A stretch of 64,000 nt of DNA from Ligustrum vulgare. Taxonomy: Eukaryota; Streptophyta; Magnoliopsida; Lamiales; Oleaceae. The DNA is taken from NCBI GenBank assembly GCA_963555705.1, contig OY743187.1, positions 10,058,133 through 10,122,132 of the forward strand, written 5' to 3'. Below, one piece after another: positions 23,196 to 35,595 of the stretch. Each line of letters begins with the position of its first letter. Position 1 is the first letter of the stretch. The notes below the pieces were generated by a model, which had not been told where the DNA came from, did not search any database, and was given only the letters and a program-made list of their open reading frames with translations. Both the position numbers and the translations under genes were made by a program.

Positions 23196-23960
23196 AAGCT
23201 TTTTCATTTGATCGTTGGGACAATTTTACCGGCAATATGTTCACATTTTGCTCTCACTTGTTAGCTTATATTAAACTTTTCAATGATATCTTCTATTTGA
23301 CATCTATATTACATAATTTTCAACTTCAAAATAATACAATAATTATAAAAAATAGTTTATACATTTTAAAAAATAGCATATTGATGTCATTAATAGCACG
23401 ACACGGATGCTTATGCTAATCTATACATCTATAAAAACAAAGTACATGCCAAAATTAATGCACACATAGTTTTTCGCAAAAAAATGACTTTCTAAATCTA
23501 GAAATCTATGCAAAAAAGAAAAAAAATGCTAATATGCAAAAATAATAATAATGTAACGAATATTTTAGCAATCATTATGATACTTAACATTAGAATTCGT
23601 GTTATACTATTAATGACATCAAGATTTTAATTTATTTTAATAAACTATTTTTTCTATTTTTTAATAACTATTATTCACTTGATAATTATTTTATTATATT
23701 GACGTCGAAAAATATGTAATATTTATCTATCTTCTATACATATATAAAAATAAAGTACATGCCAAAAATAATGCACACATAGTTTTCCGCCCAAAATAAC
23801 TTTCTAAATCTAGAAATTTATGTAAAAAAATAATGTAACAAATATTTTAGCAATTATTATGGTACACAACTTTAGAATTCGTGCTATGATATTAATGGCA
23901 TTAAGATTTTAATTTATTTTAGTGCATTAACTATTTTTTTTTGTTTTGTAATAATTATTA

Positions 23961-26900
23961 GGGTAATTGGCGCATTTAGTCCCTACCTTTGACATACGTT
24001 GCGGAATGCGTCCATACCTTTTATTTTTTGGCAAATGCACCCTTACCTTCGCACTTTCTTGCCAAAAACGTCCTTTCCGTCAGCCTCTGTTAAAATCAAC
24101 CGTTACCTATTGAATTAAGACTCAATTTTAATTTAGTTTTGAGGGCAATTTCGGAATTCAAGTAAACACCACCTTACACTTTAAAAAAAAAACTCACGAG
24201 TTAGACACAGAAATATGAACTAATTTTGGTGCCAATTCCGTTTCTTCGATCCGAATTGAAATCACTAGAGTTAATATAATAGTGCCTACTTTTTATGAAT
24301 GAAAGTGAAGATAGAATTTGTTGAAAATTGGAGTGCCAGATGTAGATAAGAAGAGGAATAAATTGGATTTTTGCTTTTTATTGTGGGTATGTTGGAAATT
24401 GGACTTTGGTAGACAACTTGAGTAAATAGATAGTGTTCATTAGATGGGATTCATGTAAGATTTTCATTAATTCCAGTATTTTGTTAGTAATGGATATGGG
24501 GCCATCTCCAGTGACTTCGTGAAGAAGATAATAACCTTTCCTGGCTAAAATTTTTGGGTTGTGATAATCATCCCTACCTTTCAAAATCTTTGCAATATAC
24601 ATCCCTACCTTCTAACTTTTTTCCGATAAAAATCCCTATCATTTACAATTTTTTGCAATATACATCCCTACCTTCTAATTGTTATTACGATATACATCCC
24701 TATTTTTTACAATTTTTGCTCAAAATATCCCCCTTAAATTGGGAAAAACCAGCAGTTTCCTACTTTAGAATAATTCAACATGTGCATATACAACATCCAA
24801 TTCAACCATATAAATCTATAAAGAAAGCAACTGATGCAGTAAATCACCATTACCAAAAGATAAGATCGCCATTACAAGTAGTCATTGCAAAAATTAATTA
24901 CAGCACCATATGACCAAAAGAAAATTTCAGACAATTACAAAATAAGATGACTTCAGCTGTTTTGAATGGCATCAAAAATCCAAAAAGATTCTGAACACTG
25001 GTAACTCATGATCTAGTAGGTGGTGGTGCTCCTTTACAAGATCTTCCATTATGCCCCGTTTCCCCGCATTTCTTGCATCGCATAATTAGTCCTGCTCTTC
25101 CTTGCCTGCCACTAGGAGGAGGGGACGCCGTACTTGTAGTTGTTTTAGATTTCTTTGCCCTCTTTGATTGACTAGATGATGCCTCTTCATTTGGTTCCCT
25201 GCGCCTGTTCTTCTTGGGTCTTCCCGACCTTTTGCTGTAGAATGGTGGCTTCAATGGATGTAGACCGGGATTAGGCCATGAATCTGGACTGGTAATAGGG
25301 GAAATGGAGGGTGAATAGGTACGAATGTATGCCTCTTTCTTGTATACATCGTCAACATATTCGATGACATACTCTTTCCTCAATGCAAGAGATGCAATGG
25401 CATGGCGACAAGGGATCCCAGACAGCTGCCAAGAACGACATGAGCATGTCCTAGCTCCAATGTCAACAGCACTAAGATGATTTCCCGCGTTATGACGGAC
25501 TTGGAACTTAAGGTTCCCTGAATATTCAGCCCACTCATGCCTTGCTTGTGCTTTGTGCTTTTCCAGAATCTTCACAATTCGAGGGCCAACAACTGAAGTC
25601 CATTTCTCACATGCTTCTCTTCGAGCCACAATTCTTTTCATTAAATACACACGAATATCCTCTAACATAGTCAGAATAGGCTTTTCTCTGGCACCGATAA
25701 TTGTGCTATTGAAGGACTCACAGAGGTTGTTAAGGAGCATGTCACATTTATTCAATTCCCAGAAATGGGACTTGCTCCATTGCTCAGCGGGTCTCTGCTC
25801 GAGCCAACCATAAGCTGCGGGACTTAAATCTAACATTTTTTGCATATGTGCCAACCAGTGAGGTACAGTTGTGGCTCGAGCTGCATCCCACAAGCAATTC
25901 TTTAAAGCTAAACCAGGGTGAGTGGAGCTAAAGTTGTTGTATAAGTGCCTGACACATGTCCTATGCTCCGAATGCTCAAACAAAGAGTCAATAGCATTTC
26001 TCAACCCCTTTTGTTTGTCTGAAATAAAAGTCCATCCATGACTATTATTAATCCCCAAATCATCCTTCAATAGACCAAGAAACCATGTCCAATGTTCGGT
26101 ATTCTCAATCTCAACAACAGCATATGCAATGGGATATATACCATTATTCCCATCTACCCCAACTGCAGTCAACAACTGACCCTTTAGCTCTGTCTTCAGG
26201 AAACACCCATCAAGTCCAATCACTCTCCGACAACCACCACGAAATCCCTCCTTCAAAGCTCCTAAGCATATGTAAAGTCTCTTGAATTCACCTACATGCC
26301 CCTCCAGTTGAGTAGTTGTGCCTGGATTTGTCCTCCTCAACTCTTCACAGTAATCCCAGAGAAGTTTGTAATGTTCCACAACAGTTCCCATAATCTTCTC
26401 CATTGCCTTCGCCTTCGTTCTGTACGCCGTCCACACAGAAATATCACCCAAATTGTCCTTTTTCACCCTGTTTATAAACGCAATCACTGACATATTCGGC
26501 TCAGCCCGCCAATCAGTCTCGTACTTTTTAGCCAGAAATGTGCTGCTCACCCTCCTATTGGTATAAACCATAGGACAAGTGTGTTCTCCTCGATATGTTC
26601 TAATGACAAAACTAGGTTTATGCCCCTCTTTTGTAGCTTACAACACCCAGCTACATGTCTTGTCACATTGTGCCCTCAATCTGACTTCATCATCCTTCTT
26701 GTATTTGATAGCACGACTATGTTTCACTGAATGCTAAGTAATGGCAGCCTTCAATACTGTCTTTGACTCGAATATTAGCCCTACAATGAACCAATTATAA
26801 GCACATGAGTTTTAGTTGTTGCAATATAAGCTAAAGAAATTAACAGCGATGCAATTACCTTCTCTAAAAGTTGGCTCCTCCATGTCCGTCGTGGGATTGA

Positions 26901-28524
26901 AAGAATGATACCTCTCTCTATTTCTCGAATATGCTTCATCATCCTCCTCATCACTGGCCAAACTCCATAGCTCTTCTGAGTTTCCATATTCAGTGTCGGT
27001 TTCTCTCACCTCTGCCCCGTCCAACCCTACTAATCCAAAATCAACATTCACTCTTTCATTCACTCTTTCAGAGTCTGCAGGATCATCTTCCATCTCAAAG
27101 TCTGACTCCACAAGATCCTCAACTTCTTCATCACCCACTGTTTCTTCAACGTTTTCGGTCCCCACCTCAACATTTCTAGCCCCATCACCAGCTCCTACGT
27201 CGAATGCAAGATTCTCCTCCAATTGTCTCCAAATATATTCTTGTCCTTCACAAAATACATTATCATATTGGTCGAACTCAAAATGTTCCTAATCAAATCT
27301 AGGGATATAGCACTCATCAAAAGGATCAATCGTCAATGCCTTTGACATAACTGATTCCACCACATATATCTCTACTACCCTATGTTTACCTCTATCCATC
27401 AACATAGCTTTAACATCCTCCTCACTCCAAATTTTCATCAACTCATTTCTATTTTTTTTCCTATAATAAAAATACAGTTTACCTTGAGGATCGCATGCAT
27501 GAAGTAATTTATCTATCAACCTTCTTGTAAATAATGAAGGATGAACGTAGTCAACAATCAGTACCACTCCATGCTCATAACTGACATTGTTTGGCTTGTC
27601 GAAGAATATGCCTCGATTATGTAGAACCAGTGTGAAATATTCTGAGTCACGGCCTGCAATATACAAAACATTTCATACAAAGTTCTAAAGATGATGAACA
27701 TATAACACAATGGGAAAAAACATTTTTCAAAAAAAAAAAAAATTCACAGTACACGCAGCAACCTTTCAGAAACCATAAACCATGAAATCACAGTATCTTA
27801 AAATTCTTCAGAACTAAACATAATACATGAAATTACTTTCAAAAACCAAAAAAAAAAAAAATACATGCAATGGGAAAGAATCGGTAAACATAATATATGA
27901 AAGAGGATTACCGTAAATAGGAGCCTGTTCCGCAAACCCTCTAAATCTTGGAGGAATCATCAGCTTCGAGAAGTATAACCTGCAGTACCCATTTTCGGTG
28001 AAGAAGCAAAAAAAAATTGAACAATCCACAAAAAAAACCATAAATCGCGAAGATTTCTTACTTACCCATGCAATGGACGTGTATGGCAACTGAAATCGAC
28101 GGGTTTATACTGTTAAATTGTCGGTGACGAAGGTTTTTTGGCTGGGTAATAGTTCGAATCGGCCGGTTGTGCTACGAAGAGTAGCGTTTTCTTCCGTTCT
28201 GCCCTGGGTCGATGTGTTTCGAAAATGGAAATGTCGATTTTTATCAAGAAAATAGGGACGCTTCAGTTCATATTTCTGTGTCTAACTCATGCGTTTTTTG
28301 TTGAAGTGTAAGGTGGTGTTTACTTGAATTCCGAAATTGCCCTCAAAACTAAATTAAAATTGAGTCTTAATTCAATGGGTAACGATTGATTTTAACAGAG
28401 GCTGGCGGAAAGGACGTTTTTGGAAAGAAAGTGCGAAGGTAAGGGTGCATTTGCCAAAAAATCAAAGGTAGGGACGCATTCCGCAACGTATGTCAAAGAT
28501 AGGGACTAAATGCGCCAATTACCC
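23961..28524 (-). mobile_element. Mutator-like element (MULE) with transposase, 4564 bp
   Basis: Terminal inverted repeats of about 260 bp (23,961-24,220 and 28,262-28,524) begin GGGTAATTGGCGCATTTAG. The 9-bp duplication TAATTATTA is perfect at 23,952-23,960 and 28,525-28,533. The single large gene on the minus strand is a MuDR-type transposase. It sits inside the plus-strand Helitron. The 3' part, 24,220-25,000, is non-coding and holds short repeats of ATACATCCCTACCTTCTAA. Confidence 0.95.
25006..27666 (-). pseudogene. MuDR/MULE transposase, three in-frame stops
   Basis: The order of parts from the N-terminus is: a PB1-like N-terminal domain (27,292-27,666); an acidic linker (about 26,859-27,288); an intron at 26,781-26,858 with matching phase; a MuDR N-terminal domain (about 26,580-26,780); the MULE transposase core; a SWIM zinc finger (CSCRSWQLSGIPCRHAIA); a basic region; and a CCHC knuckle (CKKCGETGHNGRSC). 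The DDE residues look present (IGLDGCF, FISDKQKGL, NNLCESFN). Stops: TAG at 27,289-27,291, TAG at 26,734-26,736, TAA at 26,638-26,640. The open part 25,006-26,571 covers the core to the knuckle, 521 codons. A further upstream exon may lie near 27,900-28,090 (not certain). As it stands no full protein can be made. Confidence 0.9.
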
Positions 28525-29165
28525 TAATTATTATTCACTTGATAATTATTTCATTATATTTAAATAAAAAATATTTAATATTGACATCAAGTGGAGATCT
28601 CAACGATAAGTTTAATACAAGCTAACAAGTGAGACAAAATTGTAAACATATTTTCCATAAAAATGTCTCAAAGATTAAATGTAAAAGTTTTTTATATTTT
28701 TTGAATTCAATATCTTATTTGTTTTAAATTATATCATTTGAGTTCTATAATACTATATATAAACTATTTTTTGTATTGAAGACCTCAACTAAAAGTTTAA
28801 TTCAAGATAACAAGTACAATTTCTTGGAACGGTAAATATACGAACAGTAAAAAAAATGAAAGTCGGTGTAATTATACATTTTTTGTAATTAATTGTCTTC
28901 CTTCGTTTTTCATTTTTAATTAAATATTCATTTTATATGTTAATATATAAATTCGATACCTATGAGTAATAAATGACCGTGCATCGCACAGATGTAACAC
29001 TAGTGCCATTAATGACATATGTACTATAATATTTACTAAAATATTTAATACTCTATTTTATTTTATTTTATTTGTAAAAAATTTCAAATTTATAAAGTTA
29101 TTTTGGCGGAAAACTATATACGGATTTCGATGGCGGTTATTTTACTTTAATATATAGATATATAG

Positions 29166-29404
29166 ATATAGAAGTATAGATGTGATTAATATAATAAATT
29201 TATTTAATCTAGTATAAATAACAATTAATGATCATATTAAAATAAAATTGCTCATAATGAAACTTAAAAATTTACATATTTGATAGGTAAAAAACTACAG
29301 TTTTTTTTTTTTTTCTTTTTTTTTCGTAACTATAGCGTGTGAACGTTTTCAGTTTATATTTACTTTTTTTTTATGCAAAATGGTTCATCTTGTTAATGGT
29401 GATA
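29166..29404. other. AT-rich intergenic sequence
   Basis: Nothing recognised apart from T-runs near 29,300. Confidence 0.5.
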
Positions 29405-29578
29405 TTAAGAATGTGTTCGACGCCTATTTAAATAGGAGAGATATGATTTATTTGTGCTTTCTAAGTAAAATATGTGGTTAAAAATTGGAGAGAAAATGTG
29501 TGTGATTAAAAAGTGGTTTGAAAAATTGTATAGTTTAAATTTTTATTTAAACCCAATTATAAAGAGTCGCCGAATGGA
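29405..29578. mobile_element. Short MITE of the GTTTATAAA family
   Basis: Contains AAGTAAAATATGTGGTTAAA, GTGATTAAAAAGTGGTTTGA and AATTGTATAGTTTAAA, the family core, between CGACGCCTATTTAAA and GAGTCGCCGAATGG ends. Confidence 0.5.
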
Positions 29579-30503
29579 TGCTAATGTTTTGTTTAATGAT
29601 TTTTAATAAACGTAATATTTTCGGTAATTATTTAAAATTTAGTTGTAGTAAAATTTATAATTAAATATTTTTGGAAATATATTAATTTTTGACAAATAAA
29701 ATAATGAGAATAATAAATTTTATTGTTCATTTAATGTAAGATTTGAAGTAATGAAATGAGGATTACTACTACGTAGGATGATGCAAAAATTAGTGCTAAT
29801 TTATTCTAAAATAGAGTTCCTACGAGTGAATATATATATATATATATATATATGCTTGGCAAAAGTCTCTATTTGGTATAAATTAAAATTAGATTTTTAG
29901 TAAAATTTGATAAAAGTTGATGAGATGTCTAATAAAAATATTGTAGATCCAATGAAATATGTGATTGAGATTGATTTTTTACTTTGACTTACGAGGGTGT
30001 CCGCAATATGAATTTTAGTAGAATTTTTTAGATTAATGAATTCTCATAGATTTTAATAGAATTCTAATGAAATTCTATTCCACAGATTTTAGTAGATTTC
30101 AATAAATTTTAATAAAATTTGTTGAACCTGTCATCAATATGAAACTTTTAATGAATTTTAGAACTTCATCCGTTTTTACCTCATATCGGGTAATTTTTTT
30201 ATTTGTTTATTATTTTTTATTATGCAAGTTGACTGTGAACTTAGACAGAAGTTAAAAAAAAGAAGCAAGAATATCCAAACCTTTAAAAAATAAAATATAT
30301 AACATTGTCTAATTTTAATTTTAAAAAAAATAAAATTAAGTCTTTCATTTAAAAATGAAGTATTTTTTTTTATACAAATAACCAATTAAAACAATCAATT
30401 GTATTTAAATAATTAAACTCAAATTTTCAATTATATAAAAATGTTTATAGATTATCACAAACAAATTGGTAAAATTTTATTATTCAAAAGTGGATGAATA
30501 AGG

Positions 30504-30552
<49 letters not shown>

Positions 30553-30974
30553 TATTTATTTATTTCTTTAGTACATACTACATACAATTTTCGCCTTCCA
30601 GAATTGTGGGGATTATGACTTTCAAATTAATAAGGATTATAGACCCAACACATTCATTTATAAAATAATAATGATGATGATGATCGTGTGATGTTTTTTT
30701 TTTTTATTATTTATTTTCTGTTTCATTGGAAAAAAAATGGAGGAATTGAAAATTCAAGGAGTCATGGAATTGGAAATTGGAGGGGTCATAGTCGAATTTG
30801 TTGAGGAATCTTACATTCATATTTATTTATGGTTTAAAATCCATCAAAATCCTTACAATTTCATTCAAATTAGAAATTTACTGAAATTCATATTTTTTTT
30901 TAGGACATCGAAATCTTGTGAAATTAATAGAAATTCATATTGAGGATCTTGAATTTTGATAAACTTTCATGTGT
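29579..30974. other. Intergenic sequence with low-complexity runs
   Basis: A (TA)n run lies at about 29,830-29,852 and an (ATT)n run at 30,504-30,566. Blocks at 29,890-29,980 resemble the MITE at 492-936 (GTAAAATTTGATAAAAGTTG). No gene is visible. Confidence 0.6.
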
Positions 30975-31118
30975 TCGGGTAGGTTTAGTTATAATCGGCA
31001 CGAATTTCAAATTACTTCTTTAACCACACAAATTTTCTCTCTCTAATTTTTAATCACAAATTCTACCTCGAAAACATAAATAACACTAATCATTATTATT
31101 TATAATAGTTGTCGAACA
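30975..31118. mobile_element. Short MITE, TGTTCGGGT-type end
   Basis: Core TTTAACCACACAAATTTTCT...ACCTCGAAAACATAAATAA and right end GTTGTCGAACAC match the family, about 740 bp upstream of the LPAT2 start. Confidence 0.45.
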
Positions 31119-31134
31119 CACACATAGCGTACTA

Positions 31135-31272
31135 TTCGGCTGTTACAGCCCTTTTTTTGGTTTATTTTGATATTTTTTAGGTAGATGTTTGATTGAAAAT
31201 TGGAGAGATAAAATATATGTGATTAAAAAGTAGTTTAAAAAATTGTGTTATTTATAAATTATAATTATTACG
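31135..31272. mobile_element. Short MITE of the GTTTATAAA family
   Basis: Contains AGGTAGATGTTTGATTGAAA and GTGATTAAAAAGTAGTTTAA. It is directly next to the previous copy but in the opposite orientation, and lies in the LPAT2 upstream region. Confidence 0.45.
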
Positions 31273-33697
31273 TATAAAAATTGTGTGAAAAATTTCAAAT
31301 TAAGGATATGTGAAATTTTATGGAATTAAAATTCCTTCAAAATTTACGTTGGGACACCCTCTCATATTGAAAATGAATACGAAACAGGGCTTGTTTCCGT
31401 ATATTTGTCCATCAACTGAAAATTCTCTCTCTACGTGTCTTCTCATGTACGTACACCTCGAAAACAAAAAATCTCGATTATAACGCCTGGCATGGCAATG
31501 GCACTGCACCATCACTATAACCCACGAGCTCTCCTCCTCCTCATCTCCCCGCCCCAAATTTCTCTGCTCTATAATCCAACAAAAATAACAAAGGTAATGT
31601 GCTATTTACAATTTGATATTGCATTATATATAGTATTTATATATATACTAGCTCCAAAAGATTATGCTCTTCACCTATACGTATCGATTATATGCGTAAT
31701 TAATGAATCCTACCTGAATCAACTAAACTGTTTCTCGCTCTTCAAAAGAAAATCTATATCAATTGCAGTCCGTTTTTCTGTATTTTACTATTACATAAAC
31801 TCATAAAGTATGTATGGATTTACGTGCATGAATAGGGGGGGCTATCTGGACTGGGATTATGGCGATTGCAGCTGCAGCTGTTATTCTGCCGTTGGCTGTT
31901 CTTTTCTTCCTCTCTGGCCTTGTCCTCAATTTCATTCAGGTTTGCATATTCACTAATTCCTCCAACAACCCACAAAAAATTGGAAAAAAAAAAAAAAAAA
32001 AAAAAACTGTAATTTTTCATTTTGAGGTCATTCAGAAGCTAATTATGTACTGATTTTTGTTTGATTCGAGCTGTTTTTAGTTAACAGATTTTTGGGGTTT
32101 TCATTTTTGCTTCTTTCTGTTAGTATTTTTGCTCTCGCTTAGCTTCTTGTATTTTTATTTTGTAGAAAATGTTGAAATGGACATTTTAATGGAATTTTGC
32201 AGGCAGTATGTTTTGCGCTTATAAGGCCATTTTCGAAGAACACATACCGCCGTGCAAATAAATTGGTGGTGGAACTTTTGTGGCTGGAGCTTGTTTGGCT
32301 CATTGATTGGTGGGCTGGTGTCAAGGTGTTGAAATTTGAATCATAGTATGAAGTTTCATTTTGATACTTCTGTTGTTACTTTAACCGTCGAACTCATCTA
32401 AAAGAAGAGCTCGACGCAACACATGCGAAGTCTGAAAAACGTTTGTGCCTAGTAATAATAGCTTAGGAACTTTCTAGAAGTTGCTACGGCCTAATTCGAC
32501 TAGGAATTTAGTTATATTGTAATGCCGATATAGAAGATAGAGATGTTAGCATTTTTCTTAACGAATAAATACAGGGCGCTACTCGGACATATAGCAGTTT
32601 AACCAACTGATCTCTTACGAGATTAATTTTGGGCTCCTTGTTCTTAATTTAATGGTTGTCTTCTTCTATCTTTATTCTGTTTAGAACTGCCATGTGTTTT
32701 AGTTCTAGCGGCGTCGTCCAATTAGGATGATGTGGTAACGAATGAATTGTACCACCTCAAAAGTCGCAAAAAACATATGGAACTAAAATTTTGATTTTGG
32801 ATTTTTATCATTTCCTTCTGAATCAGTCTCATATTTCGTTATTGATTTGTGATTGCAGATACAATTGTATACGGATTCTGAAACCTTTAAATTAATGGGT
32901 GAGTAGAGCTTCTATTCTCAGAATTATTTGTGCCTAAAATTTAGTTTTTCTCGTGTTTCTCATACTTTTCGATTATGCTTGTAATATTTCCAGGTAAAGA
33001 ACATGCACTCATCGTGTCGAATCATAGAAGTGACATTGATTGGCTTGTTGCATGGGTTTTAGCTCAGGTTATCCTTTATCGCCTGCTTGTTGCTTTTATA
33101 AAGCTTCTGTAAATTGATAATTCGATCTTCTATTGACAGAGATCAGGTTGCCTTGGTAGCGCATTTGCTGTTGTAAAAAAATCATCAAAGTTCCTTCCGG
33201 TAAGTATCTACGTTCACTTCCGTTGTCACGACGCTAAAGTTGAAGACCTGATCTTTGTTATGGTTTAACGCAGTTAGTCAAGTTTCGTTCAGTAAATTTG
33301 TAAAAGGAAAATCCGAATATAGCCAGTATTTGTTCAAGCACGTTCGGTTGAATCAAGCCAAATAAAGTTCTTTCTGCCTTGTTGATACCGTAGCAAAATA
33401 TTATACTTCCCTAGCATGACAGTTGACTAGAGGAATTAGTTGTAATATGGACAATTTATATTTAAATTCCACGACTCTCTTTTCGAAATTTCTTTTCCCA
33501 CTAATCATCTTTATTGGATCTTGAATACGATGATAGTATATAAATAATATATATGTGGCAATCTCTAACAACTTAAACTTTTAGATCAGGATGTTCAATA
33601 TATCACAGCAACGAAGGTCCTGGGCTCAAGCTTCGCCACCACCCATTTATTTAGAATTGGGATTTAAAAGGGAAAAATGAATCTTGCCTAAACGTAA

Positions 33698-34309
33698 GAG
33701 CATCTCCAACAGACTCTTTAAACTCAAAATTCTCTTTTTAATTTAAAGAGCAAGGTCTTAAAATAATACTCCAACAACTTCTTTAAATTAACTTTTAAAT
33801 TTAGAGAGTGGGTTTGGCTCTTCAAATTTGGAGAGTCAAAATCACTCTTTATTATTAAATACATTGGAATATTTCACTTTTCAATACCCTCCCTCTTTCT
33901 TTATTAAATATCATGCACAATTATCAACCCCATTTTCAACTACCCTTGTATCCACCGTTCACGCTATATTCGTATGTGTGTATATTTGTTCTCTGCGTTT
34001 AAAGTTTTTCTTCAACATGAATTTTTTTTTTTTTTTGGAAACCAGCAACGCGAATTTTGTAATCGATAGGAATGAAAATCAGTACAATAGCTCAAATGAG
34101 AATACTTGACAGGGAAGAGATTTATTTAGAACTAGAGGAATAACAAAATTTGAGAGAAAAAAATTAATGCTCTTTGGAAAGAGAAAAATATAGAGGAAAA
34201 GATAAAGAGGCTGTTGGAGTAATTTAAAAAAATAGCTCTCTTAATTTATAGATTCTCTCTAAAGTGTGAAAAATGCTCTTTAAATATAAAGAATCTGCTG
34301 GAGATGCTC
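33698..34309. mobile_element. Tourist/Harbinger-like MITE, 612 bp, in LPAT2 intron 5
   Basis: The inverted ends are GAGCATCTCCAACAGACTC and GAATCTGCTGGAGATGCTC. TAA flanks both sides (33,695-33,697 and 34,310-34,312). The inner arms repeat CTCTTTAAATTTAAAG-like blocks. The insertion is in an intron, so it need not harm splicing. Confidence 0.85.
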
Positions 34310-34939
34310 TAAGGATGTTTGTTGAAGTCAATATTTAAATGATATACACATGGTCCTCTCTAACAGCTTAATCTTTTAGATCTAGCAGCTCATCAAGTTG
34401 ATAACAATTTTTTTTTATTGAGGTATTGTGAGTTTGAAGGTTCTGTCCATACATTATGTTACAGCCACCACTAGGGAGTTGATTCCTAAACATGCTGGAA
34501 TTTATATTATAAGATTTTTCTTTTAAATTTCATAAATTTACCCTTAGAACGAAATTAATGCAATGTCGTTTTCATAGTTATGTTCTTATTAACTTTGGCT
34601 GAGCTTCTCACCTTTTGTTGGAGGCATTGGTGGAACGAGACACACGGGAATGAGTATATTATTATCTGCATTATGCAGGTGATAGGATGGTCTATGTGGT
34701 TTTCTGAGCATCTCTTTCTTGAAAGAAGCTGGGCTAAGGATGAAAGCACTTTAAAGGTATGATATGGTTAAATATAAGATTATTTTAATTTCAGTTATGA
34801 ATGTGTATGTCGATCTTTTTCTAATGCGTCTACTGCCGTGTCTTTCTCTTCAATTTCTGGCTTCTTAGATCTTCTGATATTCCTGAAAATCTATTGCAGT
34901 TAGGTTTTCAAAGGTTAAGGGATTTCCCACTCCCCTTCT

Positions 34940-35094
34940 CAGGGACGAATCCAGGAATGTGATTCAGCACGAGCGGCTACTACATAATTAAGGGGGGGAA
35001 AAATTGACGCAAAAACTAAAAGGTAAAAAAATTTTTTTTGCCGAATCCAGCACGAGCGACCGGTCGAGCTCGCCATGAGCTGCATTCGTCCCTG
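34940..35094. mobile_element. hAT-type MITE, 155 bp, inside LPAT2 exon 7
   Basis: It begins CAGGGACGAATCCAGG and ends CTGCATTCGTCCCTG. The 8-bp duplication CCCCTTCT is perfect at 34,932-34,939 and 35,095-35,102. Leaving the element and one duplication out makes the exon 159 nt and in frame with the known LPAT2 order DFPLPF..FVEGTR. Related copies lie at 7359 and 7534. Confidence 0.95.
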
Positions 35095-35454
35095 CCCCTT
35101 CTGCTTCCTACTTTTTGTTGAGGGTACTCGCTTCACTCGGGCAAAACTTTTAGCTGCTCAAGAATACGCAACCTTAAAAGGACTGCCTGTTCCAAGAAAT
35201 GTTTTGATTCCTCGCACAAAGGTTTCTGTCATTGCCTATTTCTACAATAAAATAATTCTTCCCCGTTAATCCGTTACTGCTGTTCTGTTGTTCTCGGTGT
35301 ATTTTTATTTCTTACTCTCCATTGCTAGTAATCAAGACTGAAAATGAATTTTTGCCATTTATTAGTCTCTTGATTAAGTATAGACCTGCCTCATGCTGGT
35401 GTGTTGAGTGCAATTATGACATAATATAGTCATTAACATCAGCTTTAGGGTTCG

Positions 35455-35595
35455 TTGTAATAGTGATTTTTTAGAAAATGTGTGGTTAAAAAGTAAGGAA
35501 AAGTTTCAAATTTTTTGTAAAATTGTTTTATTGAGAGAATGTATAGTAGAAAATGAGTTTGGGGAAAAATGAATTTTTAACGTACATTGCAATTT
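35455..35595. mobile_element. Short MITE relative in LPAT2 intron 7
   Basis: Contains GAAAATGTGTGGTTAAAAAG and TTATTGAGAGAATGTATAGT, resembling the family core and the unit inside the 49,459-51,363 palindrome. It ends close to the exon 8 acceptor at 35,599. Confidence 0.4.

Larger units (their letters stand above)
23420..29003 (+). mobile_element. Non-autonomous Helitron, plus strand, with a MULE inside
   Basis: It starts TCTATACATCTATAAAAAC after a host A (23,419). It ends with hairpin-like CCGTGCATCGCACAGATG and CACTAG before a host T (29,004). Copy 1 of the surrounding repeat supplies an uninterrupted version (GGATATCAATACAATTAATG), consistent with A^T insertion without target duplication, the Helitron rule. 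Without the MULE and its duplication the element is about 1.0 kb. A second Helitron-like 5' end lies at about 23,726. No coding capacity of its own. Confidence 0.75.
15512..29165 (-). mobile_element. Helitron-like element, copy 2, split by Copia and by a plus-strand Helitron
   Basis: The same minus-strand sequence as copy 1 appears in three pieces: 15,512-16,215, 22,374-23,419 and 29,004-29,165. The last piece ends in a Helitron-like 5' terminus (minus strand TCTATATATTAAAGTAAAAT, then CCGCCATCG). The 3' terminal 200 bp present in copy 1 are missing or replaced. The two copies are in direct orientation, about 0.5 kb apart. Confidence 0.5.

Noticed and set aside
26931..27292. Plus-strand Ser/Pro-rich frames opposite the MULE
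   Set aside because: Antisense shadow of the acidic linker of the transposase.
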